Assembly (NCBI GenBank): GCA_046598415.1
Contig: JBKJIG010000017.1
Span: 3,529-67,528, forward strand
Length of the DNA: 64,000 nt
DNA from: VFJZ01 sp046598415
GTDB lineage: Bacteria; Actinomycetota; Thermoleophilia; Gaiellales; F1-60-MAGs149
Direction of reading: 5' to 3'
The notes below the pieces were generated by a model. It had not been told where the DNA came from, did not search any database, and saw only the letters and a list, made by a program, of their open reading frames with translations. How positions within the stretch are numbered: the first letter of the stretch is position 1; each line of letters begins with the position of its first letter. Below, in pieces: positions 42,106 to 50,702 of this stretch. The position numbers were made by a program, and so were the translations under genes.

Positions 42106-43707
42106 ATGCAGATTCTCGGTATCGCAGTCGATCGGCTCGGCACGGCATCCCGCCTCATCGTCGGCGTGATCGCGCTGGCCACCATCGGCGTCATCGCGTA
42201 CATCGTGATGAGCGCCGGCGGGGCGGCGTACACGCCGGCGTTCACGAACCTCGACGCGCGCAGCGCCGGCGATCTCCAGTCCGCGCTCGCCGGTGCCGGC
42301 ATCGCGACCAAGCTGTCCGACGGCGGGGCCACCGTGCTCGTGCCGTCCAGCAAGGTGAACGAGGCCCGCGTGGCAGCCGGGAAGGCCGGCGTCGGCGGCG
42401 ACCGCGCCGACTGGTCGCTGCTCGACAAGAGCTCGCTGTCGCAGACCGACGGCCAGTGGCAGATGAAGGTGCAGCGCGTGCGCTCCGAGATGCTCGCGAC
42501 GCAGATCGAGGAGATCTCCGGCGTCTGCCGCGCCGACGTCAACCTGGCCATCCCCGAGCGCAGCGTGTTCAGCGCCGACCAGGAGCAGACGCACGCCTCG
42601 GTGAAGGTCGACAGCTGCGGCGGCATCCTCGCCGACTCGGCCGTGCGCGGCATCGTCGCACTGGTCGCGAACGGCATCCCGGGCCTGACGCCGCAGAACA
42701 TCTCCGTGATCGACGCCGACGGCCGCCCGCTCTCCAACCCGACCTCGGCGATCGGCCTCGCCACCGCCGACGCGATGGCGGCCGAGCGCTCGTGGGAGAA
42801 CGCGCAGACGGCCATCGCGCAGGCCACGCTCGACAAGATGGTCGGCGTCGGCGCCGGCTCCGCGATCGTGGCGGGCCAGCTGAACTTCGACGAGACGACC
42901 CTCAAGTCGCAGACGTTCGGCGACACGAAGGGCGCGATCCAGGTGTCGAGCGAGACCGAGAAGCTGCGGCAGGCTGGTGGAGCGACCGGGGGAGTCACCG
43001 GCACCACCGCGAACCTCCCCGGCGCGGCCGCGACGAACGGCAGCTCGAGCTCGCAGTACGACCACGTCAAGAAGAACGGCACGAACGCCGTCGATACCAC
43101 GCAGACGGAGACCAAGAAGGTCGGCGGCACGCCGAGCAAGATGTCCGTCTCCGTCGTCGTCGACAAGAAGGCGCTCAAGAACGTCGCCGCCGACGAGGCC
43201 GGCGCCCAGCAGATCATCCAGGACACGATCGCGAACGCGATCGGGCTCGACACCACGGACGCGACGAACAAGATCAGCGTGTCCGCCGTCGACAAGCTGC
43301 CGAACCCGATCGACTCCCTCAAGGCCGCCGGCGTGATCGTGGGCGGCGGCGGTGGCTCCACCAAGTCCGGCACGGCGCTCGGCGGGCTGATCCCGGCGCC
43401 GTTCGGCGGCATGGTGAACCCGATCATGGCCGGCATCGGCCTGCTGGTGCTGCTGTTCCTGGTTCGCAAGTCGCTGGCCAAGCGGCAGGCGCTGCTGGGC
43501 GAGACCGACGCCTCGTGGCTGCCCGCGCTGGAGGCGCCGCCGATCAAGATCGACGAGCTGATGCCCGCCAGCTACAACGCGCCCAGCCAGGGCGAGATCC
43601 ACGCCGCCGAGAAGAAGGCCCTGCAGGGCCGCGTCGAGGAGATCGCCCAGAACCGTCCCTCCGATGTCGCCGCGCAACTGCGCGGCTGGCTCGCCACTGA
43701 CGCCTGA
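42106..43707 (+). CDS. fliF: Flagellar MS-ring protein FliF
   Basis: Forms the inner-membrane ring, 533 residues. Membrane helices near residues 17-36 and 438-455. Between them the ring-building motifs YTPAFTNLDARSAGDLQSAL and SVFSADQEQTHASVKV; a Gly/Ser/Thr-rich region sits near 285-320. The cytoplasmic tail that binds FliG is present (EEIAQNRPSDVAAQLRGWL). GTG/ATG choice is clear: ATG at 42106. Its end overlaps fliG by one base. Confidence 0.97.
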   Translation: MQILGIAVDRLGTASRLIVGVIALATIGVIAYIVMSAGGAAYTPAFTNLDARSAGDLQSALAGAGIATKLSDGGATVLVPSSKVNEARVAAGKAGVGGDRADWSLLDKSSLSQTDGQWQMKVQRVRSEMLATQIEEISGVCRADVNLAIPERSVFSADQEQTHASVKVDSCGGILADSAVRGIVALVANGIPGLTPQNISVIDADGRPLSNPTSAIGLATADAMAAERSWENAQTAIAQATLDKMVGVGAGSAIVAGQLNFDETTLKSQTFGDTKGAIQVSSETEKLRQAGGATGGVTGTTANLPGAAATNGSSSSQYDHVKKNGTNAVDTTQTETKKVGGTPSKMSVSVVVDKKALKNVAADEAGAQQIIQDTIANAIGLDTTDATNKISVSAVDKLPNPIDSLKAAGVIVGGGGGSTKSGTALGGLIPAPFGGMVNPIMAGIGLLVLLFLVRKSLAKRQALLGETDASWLPALEAPPIKIDELMPASYNAPSQGEIHAAEKKALQGRVEEIAQNRPSDVAAQLRGWLATDA

Positions 43708-44774
43708 TGGCCGACGAAGCAGCAACCGCAACGGTGGTGGAGGAGGCCGGCGTCGTCGTCGCGCCGCCGCGGCTCTCCAACCGCCGCAAGGCCGCGGTCA
43801 TGGCGGTCGCGCTCGGACCGAACCTCTCGGCCGAGGTGTTCAAGCACCTCTCGCAGGACGAGATCGACGAGCTCGTGCTCGAGATCGCGTCGCTCGACAA
43901 GGTCGACCCGCACGAGCGCAACCAGGTGATGGAGGAGTTCTACGAGGCAGCGCTGGCCCAGGACTTCGTCTCGCAGGGCGGCATCGGGTTCGCGAAGGAC
44001 ATCCTGGAGCGCGCGGTCGGTGGCGAGAAGGCGATCGAGATCATGGGTCGCCTGTCGACCTACATCCGCGTCACGCCGTTCGAGTTCCTGCGCAAGATCG
44101 ACCCGATCCAGGTCTTCAACTTCCTGCAGCACGAGCATGCGCAGACGATCGCGCTGGTGATGGCCTACCTGCCCGCCGACGGCGCCGCCCAGGTGATGGG
44201 CATGTTCCCGCAGGAGGTGCAGACCGAGGTGGCGATGCGCATCGCCGCGATGGACCGCACGGCGCCCGAGGTGCTGCGCGAGGTCGAGACCGTCATGGAG
44301 CGCAAGCTGTCGAGCCTGATCAACCAGGACCTCGAGGCGGCCGGCGGCGTCAAGGCGCTGGTCGACATCATGAACTACTCCGACCGGGCCACCGAGCGCA
44401 ACGTGCTCGAGTACCTGGACGAGAAGGACGCCGAGCTGGCGGACGAGGTTCGCAAGCTGATGTTCGTCTTCGAGGACCTGCTGATCCTCGACGCCAAGGC
44501 GATCCAGCAGCTCCTGAAGGAGGTCGACATGAAGGACGTCGGCCTCGCCCTCAAGGGTGCGAACGAGGACGTCAAGGCACTCATCTTCGCCAACATGTCG
44601 ACCCGCGCGAGCGCGATGCTGAACGAGGACATGGAGTTCATGGGCCCGGTCAAGCGCCGCTCGGTCGAGGAGGCGCAGGGCCGCATCGTCGCGATCGTGC
44701 GGCGGCTCGAGGAGACCGGCAAGATCCAGATCGCCCGCGGTGGCGCGGGTGCCGAGGACGAGCTGGTCACCTAG
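43707..44774 (+). CDS. fliG: Flagellar motor switch protein FliG
   Basis: Rotor protein that receives torque from MotA, 355 residues. N-terminal domain begins after a 20-residue Ala/Val/Glu tail at LSNRRKAAVMAVALGPNLSAEVFKHL. Middle domain has EHAQTIALVMAYLPADGAAQVMGMFP. The C-terminal torque helix region FEDLLILDAKAIQQLLKEVDMKDVGLALKGANEDVKALIFANMSTRASAML carries the charged residues that meet MotA. Confidence 0.97.
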   Translation: MADEAATATVVEEAGVVVAPPRLSNRRKAAVMAVALGPNLSAEVFKHLSQDEIDELVLEIASLDKVDPHERNQVMEEFYEAALAQDFVSQGGIGFAKDILERAVGGEKAIEIMGRLSTYIRVTPFEFLRKIDPIQVFNFLQHEHAQTIALVMAYLPADGAAQVMGMFPQEVQTEVAMRIAAMDRTAPEVLREVETVMERKLSSLINQDLEAAGGVKALVDIMNYSDRATERNVLEYLDEKDAELADEVRKLMFVFEDLLILDAKAIQQLLKEVDMKDVGLALKGANEDVKALIFANMSTRASAMLNEDMEFMGPVKRRSVEEAQGRIVAIVRRLEETGKIQIARGGAGAEDELVT

Positions 44775-44777
44775 CCG

Positions 44778-45494
44778 TTGGCCGAGAACCGCATCATCGC
44801 CCGCGCCACCGCCGCGGGCACCCGGCGCCTGGCCGCCGTGCCACTCGACCCACTGGTCGAGCCGCACGAGGGCGGCCGCGTCGCGACGAGGGCCTCCGGG
44901 CCACCGGCCACCGGCCTGAACGCCTTCCTGGCCGCCGCGCAGCGCCAGGGCGCGGCGCTGGTGGAGGTGGCGCGCGAGCAGGCAGAGCAGATCGCCACCC
45001 AGGCTCGCGAGGACGGGTATCGGAGCGGCTACGAGGAGGGCAAGGCGCAGGCCCAGCGTGAGACCTGTGACCTGCTGCAGTTCGCCGAGTCGGCCGTCCG
45101 CGAGGTGTCCGACACCCGGTCACGGCTGCTCGAGGAGAACGAGACGGCGCTGGTCGAGCTCGCCATCCAGACGGCCGAGAAGATCCTCCAGGCGACGCTC
45201 GACGCCGAGCCCCAGCGCGTCACCGACGTGCTGCGCGGCGCGCTGCGCAAGGCGTACGTCCGTGACCGGCTCCAGGTGGTGTGCAACCCGGAGGACCTGG
45301 CCATGATCGAGAGCTCCGAGGATGCGCTGCAGGCGCAGGTCGGCACGCTCAAGGGCCTCGAGCTGATCGGCGACCGCCGCGTGCAGCGCGGCGGCGTGAT
45401 CGTGCGCACGCCGGGCGGCGACGTGGATGCGACGATCGGCTCCCAGCTGGAGCGCATCCGGGCCGCGCTGCTAGGTGAGGACGCCAGTGGCTGA
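44778..45494 (+). CDS. fliH: Flagellar assembly protein FliH
   Basis: Stator of the FliI export ATPase, 238 residues. Long helical middle with a repeated A-x-E-x-A pattern (REQAEQIATQAREDGYRSGYEEGKAQAQRET), then VELAIQTAEKILQATLDAEPQRVTDVLRGALRK and the C-terminal GGVIVRTPGGDVDATIGSQLERI, all as in FliH. TTG at 44778 is the first usable start after the fliG stop. Overlaps fliI. Confidence 0.92.
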   Translation: MAENRIIARATAAGTRRLAAVPLDPLVEPHEGGRVATRASGPPATGLNAFLAAAQRQGAALVEVAREQAEQIATQAREDGYRSGYEEGKAQAQRETCDLLQFAESAVREVSDTRSRLLEENETALVELAIQTAEKILQATLDAEPQRVTDVLRGALRKAYVRDRLQVVCNPEDLAMIESSEDALQAQVGTLKGLELIGDRRVQRGGVIVRTPGGDVDATIGSQLERIRAALLGEDASG

Positions 45495-46812
45495 GGGCCG
45501 CCTCGGGCAGTACGCGGAACGGCTGCGGATGGCCGACCCGTACCGCACCATGGGCCGCGTCGCCGAGGTGATCGGCCTGGTCGTGGAGTCGACTGGCCCG
45601 GACGCCGAGGTGGGGGAGCTGTGCCTGATCGGCAACGACCGTCGGGAGCGGGTGCTGGCCGAGGTGGTCGGCTTCCGCGCCGGCCGCACGATGCTGATGC
45701 CGCTCGGGGAGCTGACCGGCATCCGGCCCGGCGACCCCGTCGTCGGCGCCGGCCGCTCGCTGCGGGCGCCGGTCGGCGACGCCGTGCTCGGCCGCGTGCT
45801 GGACGGGCTCGGCAACCCGATCGACGGCGGCGAACCGCTCGATGCCGGCGGCCGCTACGTCGAGCGCCGGCCGCTCGACGCGACGCCGCCCTCGCCGCTG
45901 CTGCGCCGCCCGATCGACCAGCGCCTGCCGCTCGGCGTGCGCGCGCTGGACGTGCTCGTCCCCTGCGGCCGCGGCCAGCGGCTCGGCATCTTCGCCGGAT
46001 CCGGCGTCGGCAAGTCGACGCTGCTCGGCATGATCGCCCGCAACACCGAGGCCGACGTGACCGTGATCGGCCTCGTCGGCGAGCGCGGACGTGAGGTGCG
46101 CGAGTTCGTGGATCGCGACCTCGGCCCGGAGGGCCTGAAGCGCTCGGTGCTGTGCGTGGCGACCTCCGACCAGCCGGCGCTGGCCCGCGTCAAGTGCGCC
46201 GAGACGGCGATGACCATCGCCGAGGCGTTCCGGGACGAGGGCAAGGATGTGCTGCTGCTGATCGACTCGGTCACGCGGTTCGCGATGGCGCACCGGGAGA
46301 TCGGCCTCGCGGTCGGCGAGCCGCCCGCCAGCCGCGGCTACACGCCGAGCGTGTTCGCCGCCCTGCCGAAGCTGCTCGAGCGCGCCGGCAGCGGTACGCG
46401 CGGCTCGATCACGGCGCTGATCACGGTGCTGGTCGAGGGCGACGACATGAACGAGCCGGTCGCCGACGCCGTCCGCGGCATCCTCGACGGCCACCTCGTG
46501 CTCGACCGGCGCCTCGCGCACCGCAACCAGTACCCGGCGATCGACGTGCTGCAGTCGGTCTCGCGCTTGACCGGCTCGATCACGACGCCCGCGGCGCGCC
46601 AGGCCGCCGGCCGCCTGCGCGACCTGCTCGCGACGTACCGCGCGAAGGAGGATCTGATCTCGATCGGCGCCTACCAGCGCGGGTCGGATCCGAAGATCGA
46701 CGAGGCGATCGACATGATCGGGCCGCTGGAGGAGTTCCTCCGCCAGGGCGCCGAGGAGATCGAGCAGCCGGAGATCGCGGAGCGCCGTCTGGCGACCATG
46801 CTCGGCCTTTAG
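45487..46812 (+). CDS. fliI: Flagellum-specific ATPase FliI
   Basis: Hexameric ATPase of flagellar type III export, 441 residues. N-terminal barrel with GRVAEVIGLVVESTGPDAEVGELC. Walker A GIFAGSGVGKSTLL, Walker B DVLLLIDSVTRFAMAHREIGLAVGEPPASRGYTPSVFAALPKLLERAG, and C-terminal helical region. GTG at 45487 is preferred because AGGTGAGG lies at a proper distance; GTG 45475 is an alternative. The sigma28-like promoter for fliJ overlaps its end. Confidence 0.96.
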   Translation: MAEGRLGQYAERLRMADPYRTMGRVAEVIGLVVESTGPDAEVGELCLIGNDRRERVLAEVVGFRAGRTMLMPLGELTGIRPGDPVVGAGRSLRAPVGDAVLGRVLDGLGNPIDGGEPLDAGGRYVERRPLDATPPSPLLRRPIDQRLPLGVRALDVLVPCGRGQRLGIFAGSGVGKSTLLGMIARNTEADVTVIGLVGERGREVREFVDRDLGPEGLKRSVLCVATSDQPALARVKCAETAMTIAEAFRDEGKDVLLLIDSVTRFAMAHREIGLAVGEPPASRGYTPSVFAALPKLLERAGSGTRGSITALITVLVEGDDMNEPVADAVRGILDGHLVLDRRLAHRNQYPAIDVLQSVSRLTGSITTPAARQAAGRLRDLLATYRAKEDLISIGAYQRGSDPKIDEAIDMIGPLEEFLRQGAEEIEQPEIAERRLATMLGL

Positions 46813-46835
46813 ACTTTACAACTTTCAACCGATAT
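46810..46835 (+). promoter_or_regulatory. Sigma28-type promoter before fliJ
   Basis: TAGA (46810-46813), 14 bases, ACCGATAT (46828-46835). Start expected near 46842. The -35 overlaps the fliI stop codon. Confidence 0.55.
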
Positions 46836-46852
46836 AACTGATGGCTATGGAT

Positions 46853-46888
46853 GGCCGGCGACGCCCAGGAGGGCGAGGCCGGCCTTTT
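46853..46888 (+). terminator. Terminator-like hairpin in the fliJ leader
   Basis: GGCCGGC (46853-46859) pairs with GCCGGCC (46878-46884), inside it CGCCC (46862-46866) with GGGCG (46871-46875), loop AGGA, and then TTTTGCATTTT. It lies between a sigma28-type promoter and fliJ, as in the flgB leader. Confidence 0.7.
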
Positions 46889-46896
46889 GCATTTTC

Positions 46897-47361
46897 ATGA
46901 AGCGTTTCCACTTCACACTCGACAGCGTCCGCGATCTGCGGGAGGACCGGCAGACGGCCGCCATGATGGCGCTCGCCGACCGTATCGCCACGCATGCGCG
47001 CGCCCAGGAGGCAGCCGAGGTCTCGTTGCGGCGCCACCGCGCAGCGCAGGCGGCCCTGGCGGGAGCGGGGCGGCCGGCAGCGCTGCTGCTGCAGGCCGAT
47101 CGCAACCGCGACGCGGCGCGCCTCGGGCTCGAGGCGGCGGTGGTCGAGCTGCGCGACACGGCGTTCGGCGTCGACGCGGCGCGCGACGATCTGGTCGAGG
47201 CACGACAGGCCCTGGAGAGCGTGCGCAAGCTCGAGCAGCGCCGCCGCGACGAACACCGTGCGGTCCGGCTCCGGGACGAGGAGCGCGAGGTCGCCGACAT
47301 CGTCGAGGCGCGGGCGGCGCGCGCGATGGCGCTGGCCCGGCGCGGGGGCGCAGCCGCGTGA
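46897..47361 (+). CDS. fliJ: Flagellar protein FliJ
   Basis: Coiled-coil export chaperone/central stalk of the FliH-FliI complex, 154 residues. MKRFHFTLDSVRDLREDRQ is the usual FliJ start. The rest is Ala/Arg/Glu-rich helix. No ribosome-binding site is seen, because the leader hairpin takes up the space. GTGA overlap with the next gene. Confidence 0.82.
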   Translation: MKRFHFTLDSVRDLREDRQTAAMMALADRIATHARAQEAAEVSLRRHRAAQAALAGAGRPAALLLQADRNRDAARLGLEAAVVELRDTAFGVDAARDDLVEARQALESVRKLEQRRRDEHRAVRLRDEEREVADIVEARAARAMALARRGGAAA

Positions 47362-48359
47362 GCGTCACCGAGGTCCTCGCCCGGGTCTCCGCGATCCAGA
47401 CCCAGATCGCCGCGCTCGCGCCGGCACCGCCGGCCAGCACGGCGACGCAGGCCTTCGGCACCGTCCTCGACGGGCAGCTCGGCACGGAGGGCAGCGGCCG
47501 CACCACGTTCGGCGGCACGTCGCTGGGCACGCCGTCGCCGTACGACGCGATGATCAGGCAGGCCGCCGACGAGGCCGGCGTGCCGCCCGCGCTGGTGAAG
47601 GCCGTCGCCAAGGCCGAGTCGGACTTCAACCCGCAGGCCGGCTCGCCCGCCGGCGCGCAGGGCCTGATGCAGCTGATGCCCGGCACCGGCCGCGGCCTCG
47701 GCGTCACCGATCCATTCGACCCGATGCAGAGCCTGCGCGGTGGCGCCAAGTATCTGCGCGCGCAGCTCGACCGGTTCGGCGGCGACTACGAGAAGGCGAT
47801 CGCCGCCTACAACGCCGGTCCGGGCGCCGTCCAGAAGTACGGCGGCATCCCGCCGTACGCCGAGACGCAGGCGTACGTGCCGAAGGTGATGGCGTACTTC
47901 CAGGAGTTCGGCGGCGCCACCGGCGGCACCGGATCGGCCCTTGGCGTCGAGTCGACCGACCCCGGCCGCCTGCTCTCGATCGCGGGCGGCGGCTCGGTCG
48001 GCAGCACCGTCGTCGCGAAGGGCCTCCAGCACCTCGGGACGCCCTACGTCTGGGGCGGCGCCAAGCCCGGCGGGTTCGACTGCTCGGGCCTGATCCAGTA
48101 CCTGTACGGCCAGGAGGGCGTGCAGATCCCGCGCGTCTCGCAGGACCAGTTCCGGGCCGGGCGCTCGGTGCCGTCCGCGCAGATGCAGCCCGGCGATCTC
48201 GTGTTCTTCCAGAAGAACGGCGACGTCCACCACGCCGGTATCTACATGGGCGGCGGCAAGTTCCTGCACGCGCCCCACACCGGCGACGTCGTGAAGATCT
48301 CGTCCCTCTCCGAGCCGTACTACCGCGCCCAGTTCGCGGGCGCACGACGGTACGCGTGA
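47358..48359 (+). CDS. Lytic transglycosylase-NlpC/P60 fusion, flagellar peptidoglycan hydrolase
   Basis: Exported cell-wall hydrolase of 333 residues with two catalytic domains. The SLT domain (~60-180) has the catalytic E87 in KAVAKAESDFNPQAGSPAGAQGLMQLMPGT and AYNAGPGAVQKYGG. The NlpC/P60 domain (~213-333) has C242 in GGFDCSGLIQYLYG, H292 in GDVHHAGIYMG and FLHAPHTGD. No signal peptide is visible; export by the flagellar apparatus is likely, as for FlgJ. It sits between fliJ and fliK, where rod penetration of the wall would be needed. Confidence 0.9.
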   Translation: MSVTEVLARVSAIQTQIAALAPAPPASTATQAFGTVLDGQLGTEGSGRTTFGGTSLGTPSPYDAMIRQAADEAGVPPALVKAVAKAESDFNPQAGSPAGAQGLMQLMPGTGRGLGVTDPFDPMQSLRGGAKYLRAQLDRFGGDYEKAIAAYNAGPGAVQKYGGIPPYAETQAYVPKVMAYFQEFGGATGGTGSALGVESTDPGRLLSIAGGGSVGSTVVAKGLQHLGTPYVWGGAKPGGFDCSGLIQYLYGQEGVQIPRVSQDQFRAGRSVPSAQMQPGDLVFFQKNGDVHHAGIYMGGGKFLHAPHTGDVVKISSLSEPYYRAQFAGARRYA

Positions 48360-48399
48360 GGCGACGGAAATCCCAACTGAACGAGAGGAGGTGAATCAC

Positions 48400-49764
48400 A
48401 TGGAACAGACCATCAGCACCACCGCCGCACCCGTCACGCCCGCCGTCACGGCGGTCGCGGGAGCCCTCGCCGTCACGACGAGCGCGTCCGGGTCCGGTGC
48501 GAACACCGACAGCGCGGCCCCGTTCAGCGCGCTGCTGGACGCCATTCGGGTCGGCGCTGCACCGGCTGCGGCCGAGGCGGCTCCGGCACCGGTGACGGGG
48601 GAGACGGAGGAGCACGCCGAGACGTCCGACCCGGACAGCGACGCGGCACCTCCCGCACCCACCGCCGCGGCGGCGACGATCGCCGTCACGGTCGCCACGC
48701 CGGCACCCATCATCGAGGCCCTGGCCGCCGCGCCGGCCTCGATCTGGGCGCACGCCCGGGGCACGAAGTCGGGCGAGGCCGCGACCTCACCCGTCATCAC
48801 GGACGGGGTCGGAGCAGGCGAGGCCGCCGGCACCGCGCCGGGTGCGGTCGTCGCAGCGGCTCCGGCCGTCGCAGCACCCGCCACCGGGCCGGTGGCGGCG
48901 ACGACACTGCCGACGGCAACCACACCGCCGACGGCAACCACACCGCCGGCGGCGACCACACTGCCGGACGGCGACGTCGATCCGGCGATCGTGCAGGCCG
49001 CGATCGCAGCGGCTGCCGAATCCGCACCGGCGAAGCCGGCCGCAGCTTCGGCGAAGCCCGTCGGCCGGACCGTCACCGCCGCCGTGCACGCGACGGCGGA
49101 GACCACCGAGACGGCAGAACCGCAGACGACCGCGGTCGAGCCGGCGACCGTGACCCCGGCCGCAGCGGCACCCGTGGCCGCACCGGCCGAGGCCGTGGCC
49201 CGCGAGGGCGGCCCGGCGGCGGCGAACGGCCACGGTGGGCGGCTCGACCTGCAGGTGCAGGGAACTGCGCCGGCCCGGCCGAGCACCGCCGAGGCGACGG
49301 TCGAGACACCCGTTCAGATCATCGACCGGGAGCGTGTCGAACGGCTCGTAGACGGGCTCGCAGCACGCCTGAGGGTGTCGCACGCCGCCGACGGCGCGCG
49401 TATCCGCATGCAGCTCGAACCCCGCGAGCTGGGCGAGGTCGTCGTCCGTCTCGAGATCCGGAACGGCTTGGCGCACGCCCACCTGATCGCCGAGTCGGCC
49501 GATGCCAAGAGCGCGCTGCAGGCGTCGCTCGCCGACCTCCGCAGCTCGCTCGCAGACCGCGGGCTCCAGCTCGACAGCGTCTCGATCCGCGTCGCGGGCG
49601 AGGGCGCATCGAACGCCCGTGAGCAGGCCGCCCAGTCACAGGGCGACCGGCGTCCCCGCGCCCCGCTGTCGTTCGGCCGCATCGACCAGGCCGGCTCGAT
49701 CGCGGCCGCCACCGACCAGATCGACCGCGCCCGCGAGGGCCAGGCCGTCTGGATGCTCGCCTAG
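48400..49764 (+). CDS. fliK: Flagellar hook-length control protein FliK
   Basis: Molecular ruler of hook length, 454 residues. The N-terminal ~300 residues are Ala/Thr/Pro-rich and disordered, with the TTPPTA tandem repeat. The C-terminal Flg_hook domain (~310-410) has GLAARLRVSHAADGARIRMQLEPRELGEVVVRLEIRNG and AESADAKSALQASLADLRSSL. AGGAGG lies 10 bases before the ATG at 48400. An in-frame GTG 9 bases earlier could also be used. Confidence 0.9.
   Translation: MEQTISTTAAPVTPAVTAVAGALAVTTSASGSGANTDSAAPFSALLDAIRVGAAPAAAEAAPAPVTGETEEHAETSDPDSDAAPPAPTAAAATIAVTVATPAPIIEALAAAPASIWAHARGTKSGEAATSPVITDGVGAGEAAGTAPGAVVAAAPAVAAPATGPVAATTLPTATTPPTATTPPAATTLPDGDVDPAIVQAAIAAAAESAPAKPAAASAKPVGRTVTAAVHATAETTETAEPQTTAVEPATVTPAAAAPVAAPAEAVAREGGPAAANGHGGRLDLQVQGTAPARPSTAEATVETPVQIIDRERVERLVDGLAARLRVSHAADGARIRMQLEPRELGEVVVRLEIRNGLAHAHLIAESADAKSALQASLADLRSSLADRGLQLDSVSIRVAGEGASNAREQAAQSQGDRRPRAPLSFGRIDQAGSIAAATDQIDRAREGQAVWMLA
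48904..48967 (+). repeat. 18-bp tandem repeat inside fliK
   Basis: Three full units of 18 bp (48904-48921, 48922-48939, 48940-48957) and a partial fourth encode TTLPTA, TTPPTA, TTPPAA, TTLP. It lies in the disordered part of the hook-length ruler, so a change in copy number would alter length. Confidence 0.8.
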
Positions 49765-49812
49765 TGCGAGCCAACCCATCACAACGCACGACACCTCGAG
49801 GAGGTGAACCAC

Positions 49813-50232
49813 ATGACAGACGCGATCACCAGTTCGGGCACGATCTTCGGCGCCTCCGGCACCGGCGGCTCCGTGAACCGGATCGACTCCGGCGGCTCGA
49901 TGGGCCAGGACACGTTCCTGAAGCTCCTGATGGCCCAGATGACGCATCAGGACCCCATGCAGCCGACCGACTCGGCGCAGATGCTCAGCCAGCTCGCACA
50001 GTTCGCGAACGTCGAGGGCATCAACAAGCTGAACAAGCAGACGACCGCGCTGAACCTCGGTCAGGACTTCTCCGGTTCCGTGGCGATGATCGGTAGGACC
50101 GTCACGTGGCTCGACGACAAGGGCGTGCCCCACTCGGGCATCGTCGACGGCGTCAAGCCCAGTCCCAGCGGCGCCCTGCTCATGATCGGCGCCGAGGAGA
50201 TCCCCTCCGGCTTCGTCCTGAAGGTGCAGTAG
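49813..50232 (+). CDS. flgD: Hook assembly scaffold FlgD
   Basis: Hook cap that guides FlgE assembly, 139 residues, short for FlgD and lacking the C-terminal Ig-like domain of enterobacterial proteins. Core motif MGQDTFLKLLMAQMTHQDPMQPTDSAQMLSQLAQFANVEGINKL. The initiation region GAGGAGGTGAACCACATG is almost identical to that of fliK. The next gene starts immediately after its stop. Confidence 0.93.
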   Translation: MTDAITSSGTIFGASGTGGSVNRIDSGGSMGQDTFLKLLMAQMTHQDPMQPTDSAQMLSQLAQFANVEGINKLNKQTTALNLGQDFSGSVAMIGRTVTWLDDKGVPHSGIVDGVKPSPSGALLMIGAEEIPSGFVLKVQ

Positions 50233-50610
50233 GTGGATCCCCGCCTCTCACCCGTTTCCCGCGCCGGCGGTCTGACGCCGGTCGAGGGCACGCGCCCGGC
50301 TGCAAGGCCGGCGTCCGCCGACGGCCCCAGCTTCGCCGAGTCCCTCGGTGGAGAGCTCGGGATCCGCTTCTCGGCGCACGCCCAGGCCCGCCTGGAGAGC
50401 CGCGGCGTCTCGTTCGACTCGGGCCAGATGGCCCGCCTCCAGTCCGGGGTCGACGCCGCTGCCGCCAAGGGCAGCCGCGAGGCGCTCGTGCTGCTCGACT
50501 CGGTGGCCATGGTGGTCGCCGTCCGCAACCGCACCGTCGTCACGGCCCTGCCGCACGACGAGTCCGGTCCCGCCGTGTTCACCAACATCGACTCGGCAGT
50601 CATCACCTAA
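50233..50610 (+). CDS. Flagellar operon protein (TIGR02530-type)
   Basis: 125 residues, the small conserved protein usually found between flgD and flgE in Gram-positive flagellar operons. Conserved part: IRFSAHAQARLESRGVSFDS and AKGSREALVLLDSVAMVVAVRNRTVVTAL. Function unknown, possibly hook-related. GTG start immediately after the flgD stop. Confidence 0.86.
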   Translation: MDPRLSPVSRAGGLTPVEGTRPAARPASADGPSFAESLGGELGIRFSAHAQARLESRGVSFDSGQMARLQSGVDAAAAKGSREALVLLDSVAMVVAVRNRTVVTALPHDESGPAVFTNIDSAVIT

Positions 50611-50662
50611 CCCGACCCATCTACCGGCTGGACCGCGACGGCACTGTCGTCCGGGCGCCGCA

Positions 50663-50687
50663 GGGACCCGCCCGAAGCGCGGGCCCC
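50663..50687 (+). other. GC-rich hairpin before flgE
   Basis: GGG-A-CCCGC pairs with GCGGG-CCC around CCGAAGC; a few bases later comes the flgE ribosome-binding site CAGGAGAA. No U-tract. Might tune hook protein translation or mRNA stability. Confidence 0.35.
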
Positions 50688-50702
50688 TCCAGGAGAACCC
50701 CA

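Noticed and set aside
48904..48967. CRISPR or other array
   Set aside because: Units are contiguous 18-bp coding repeats with no spacers, within a low-complexity protein region.
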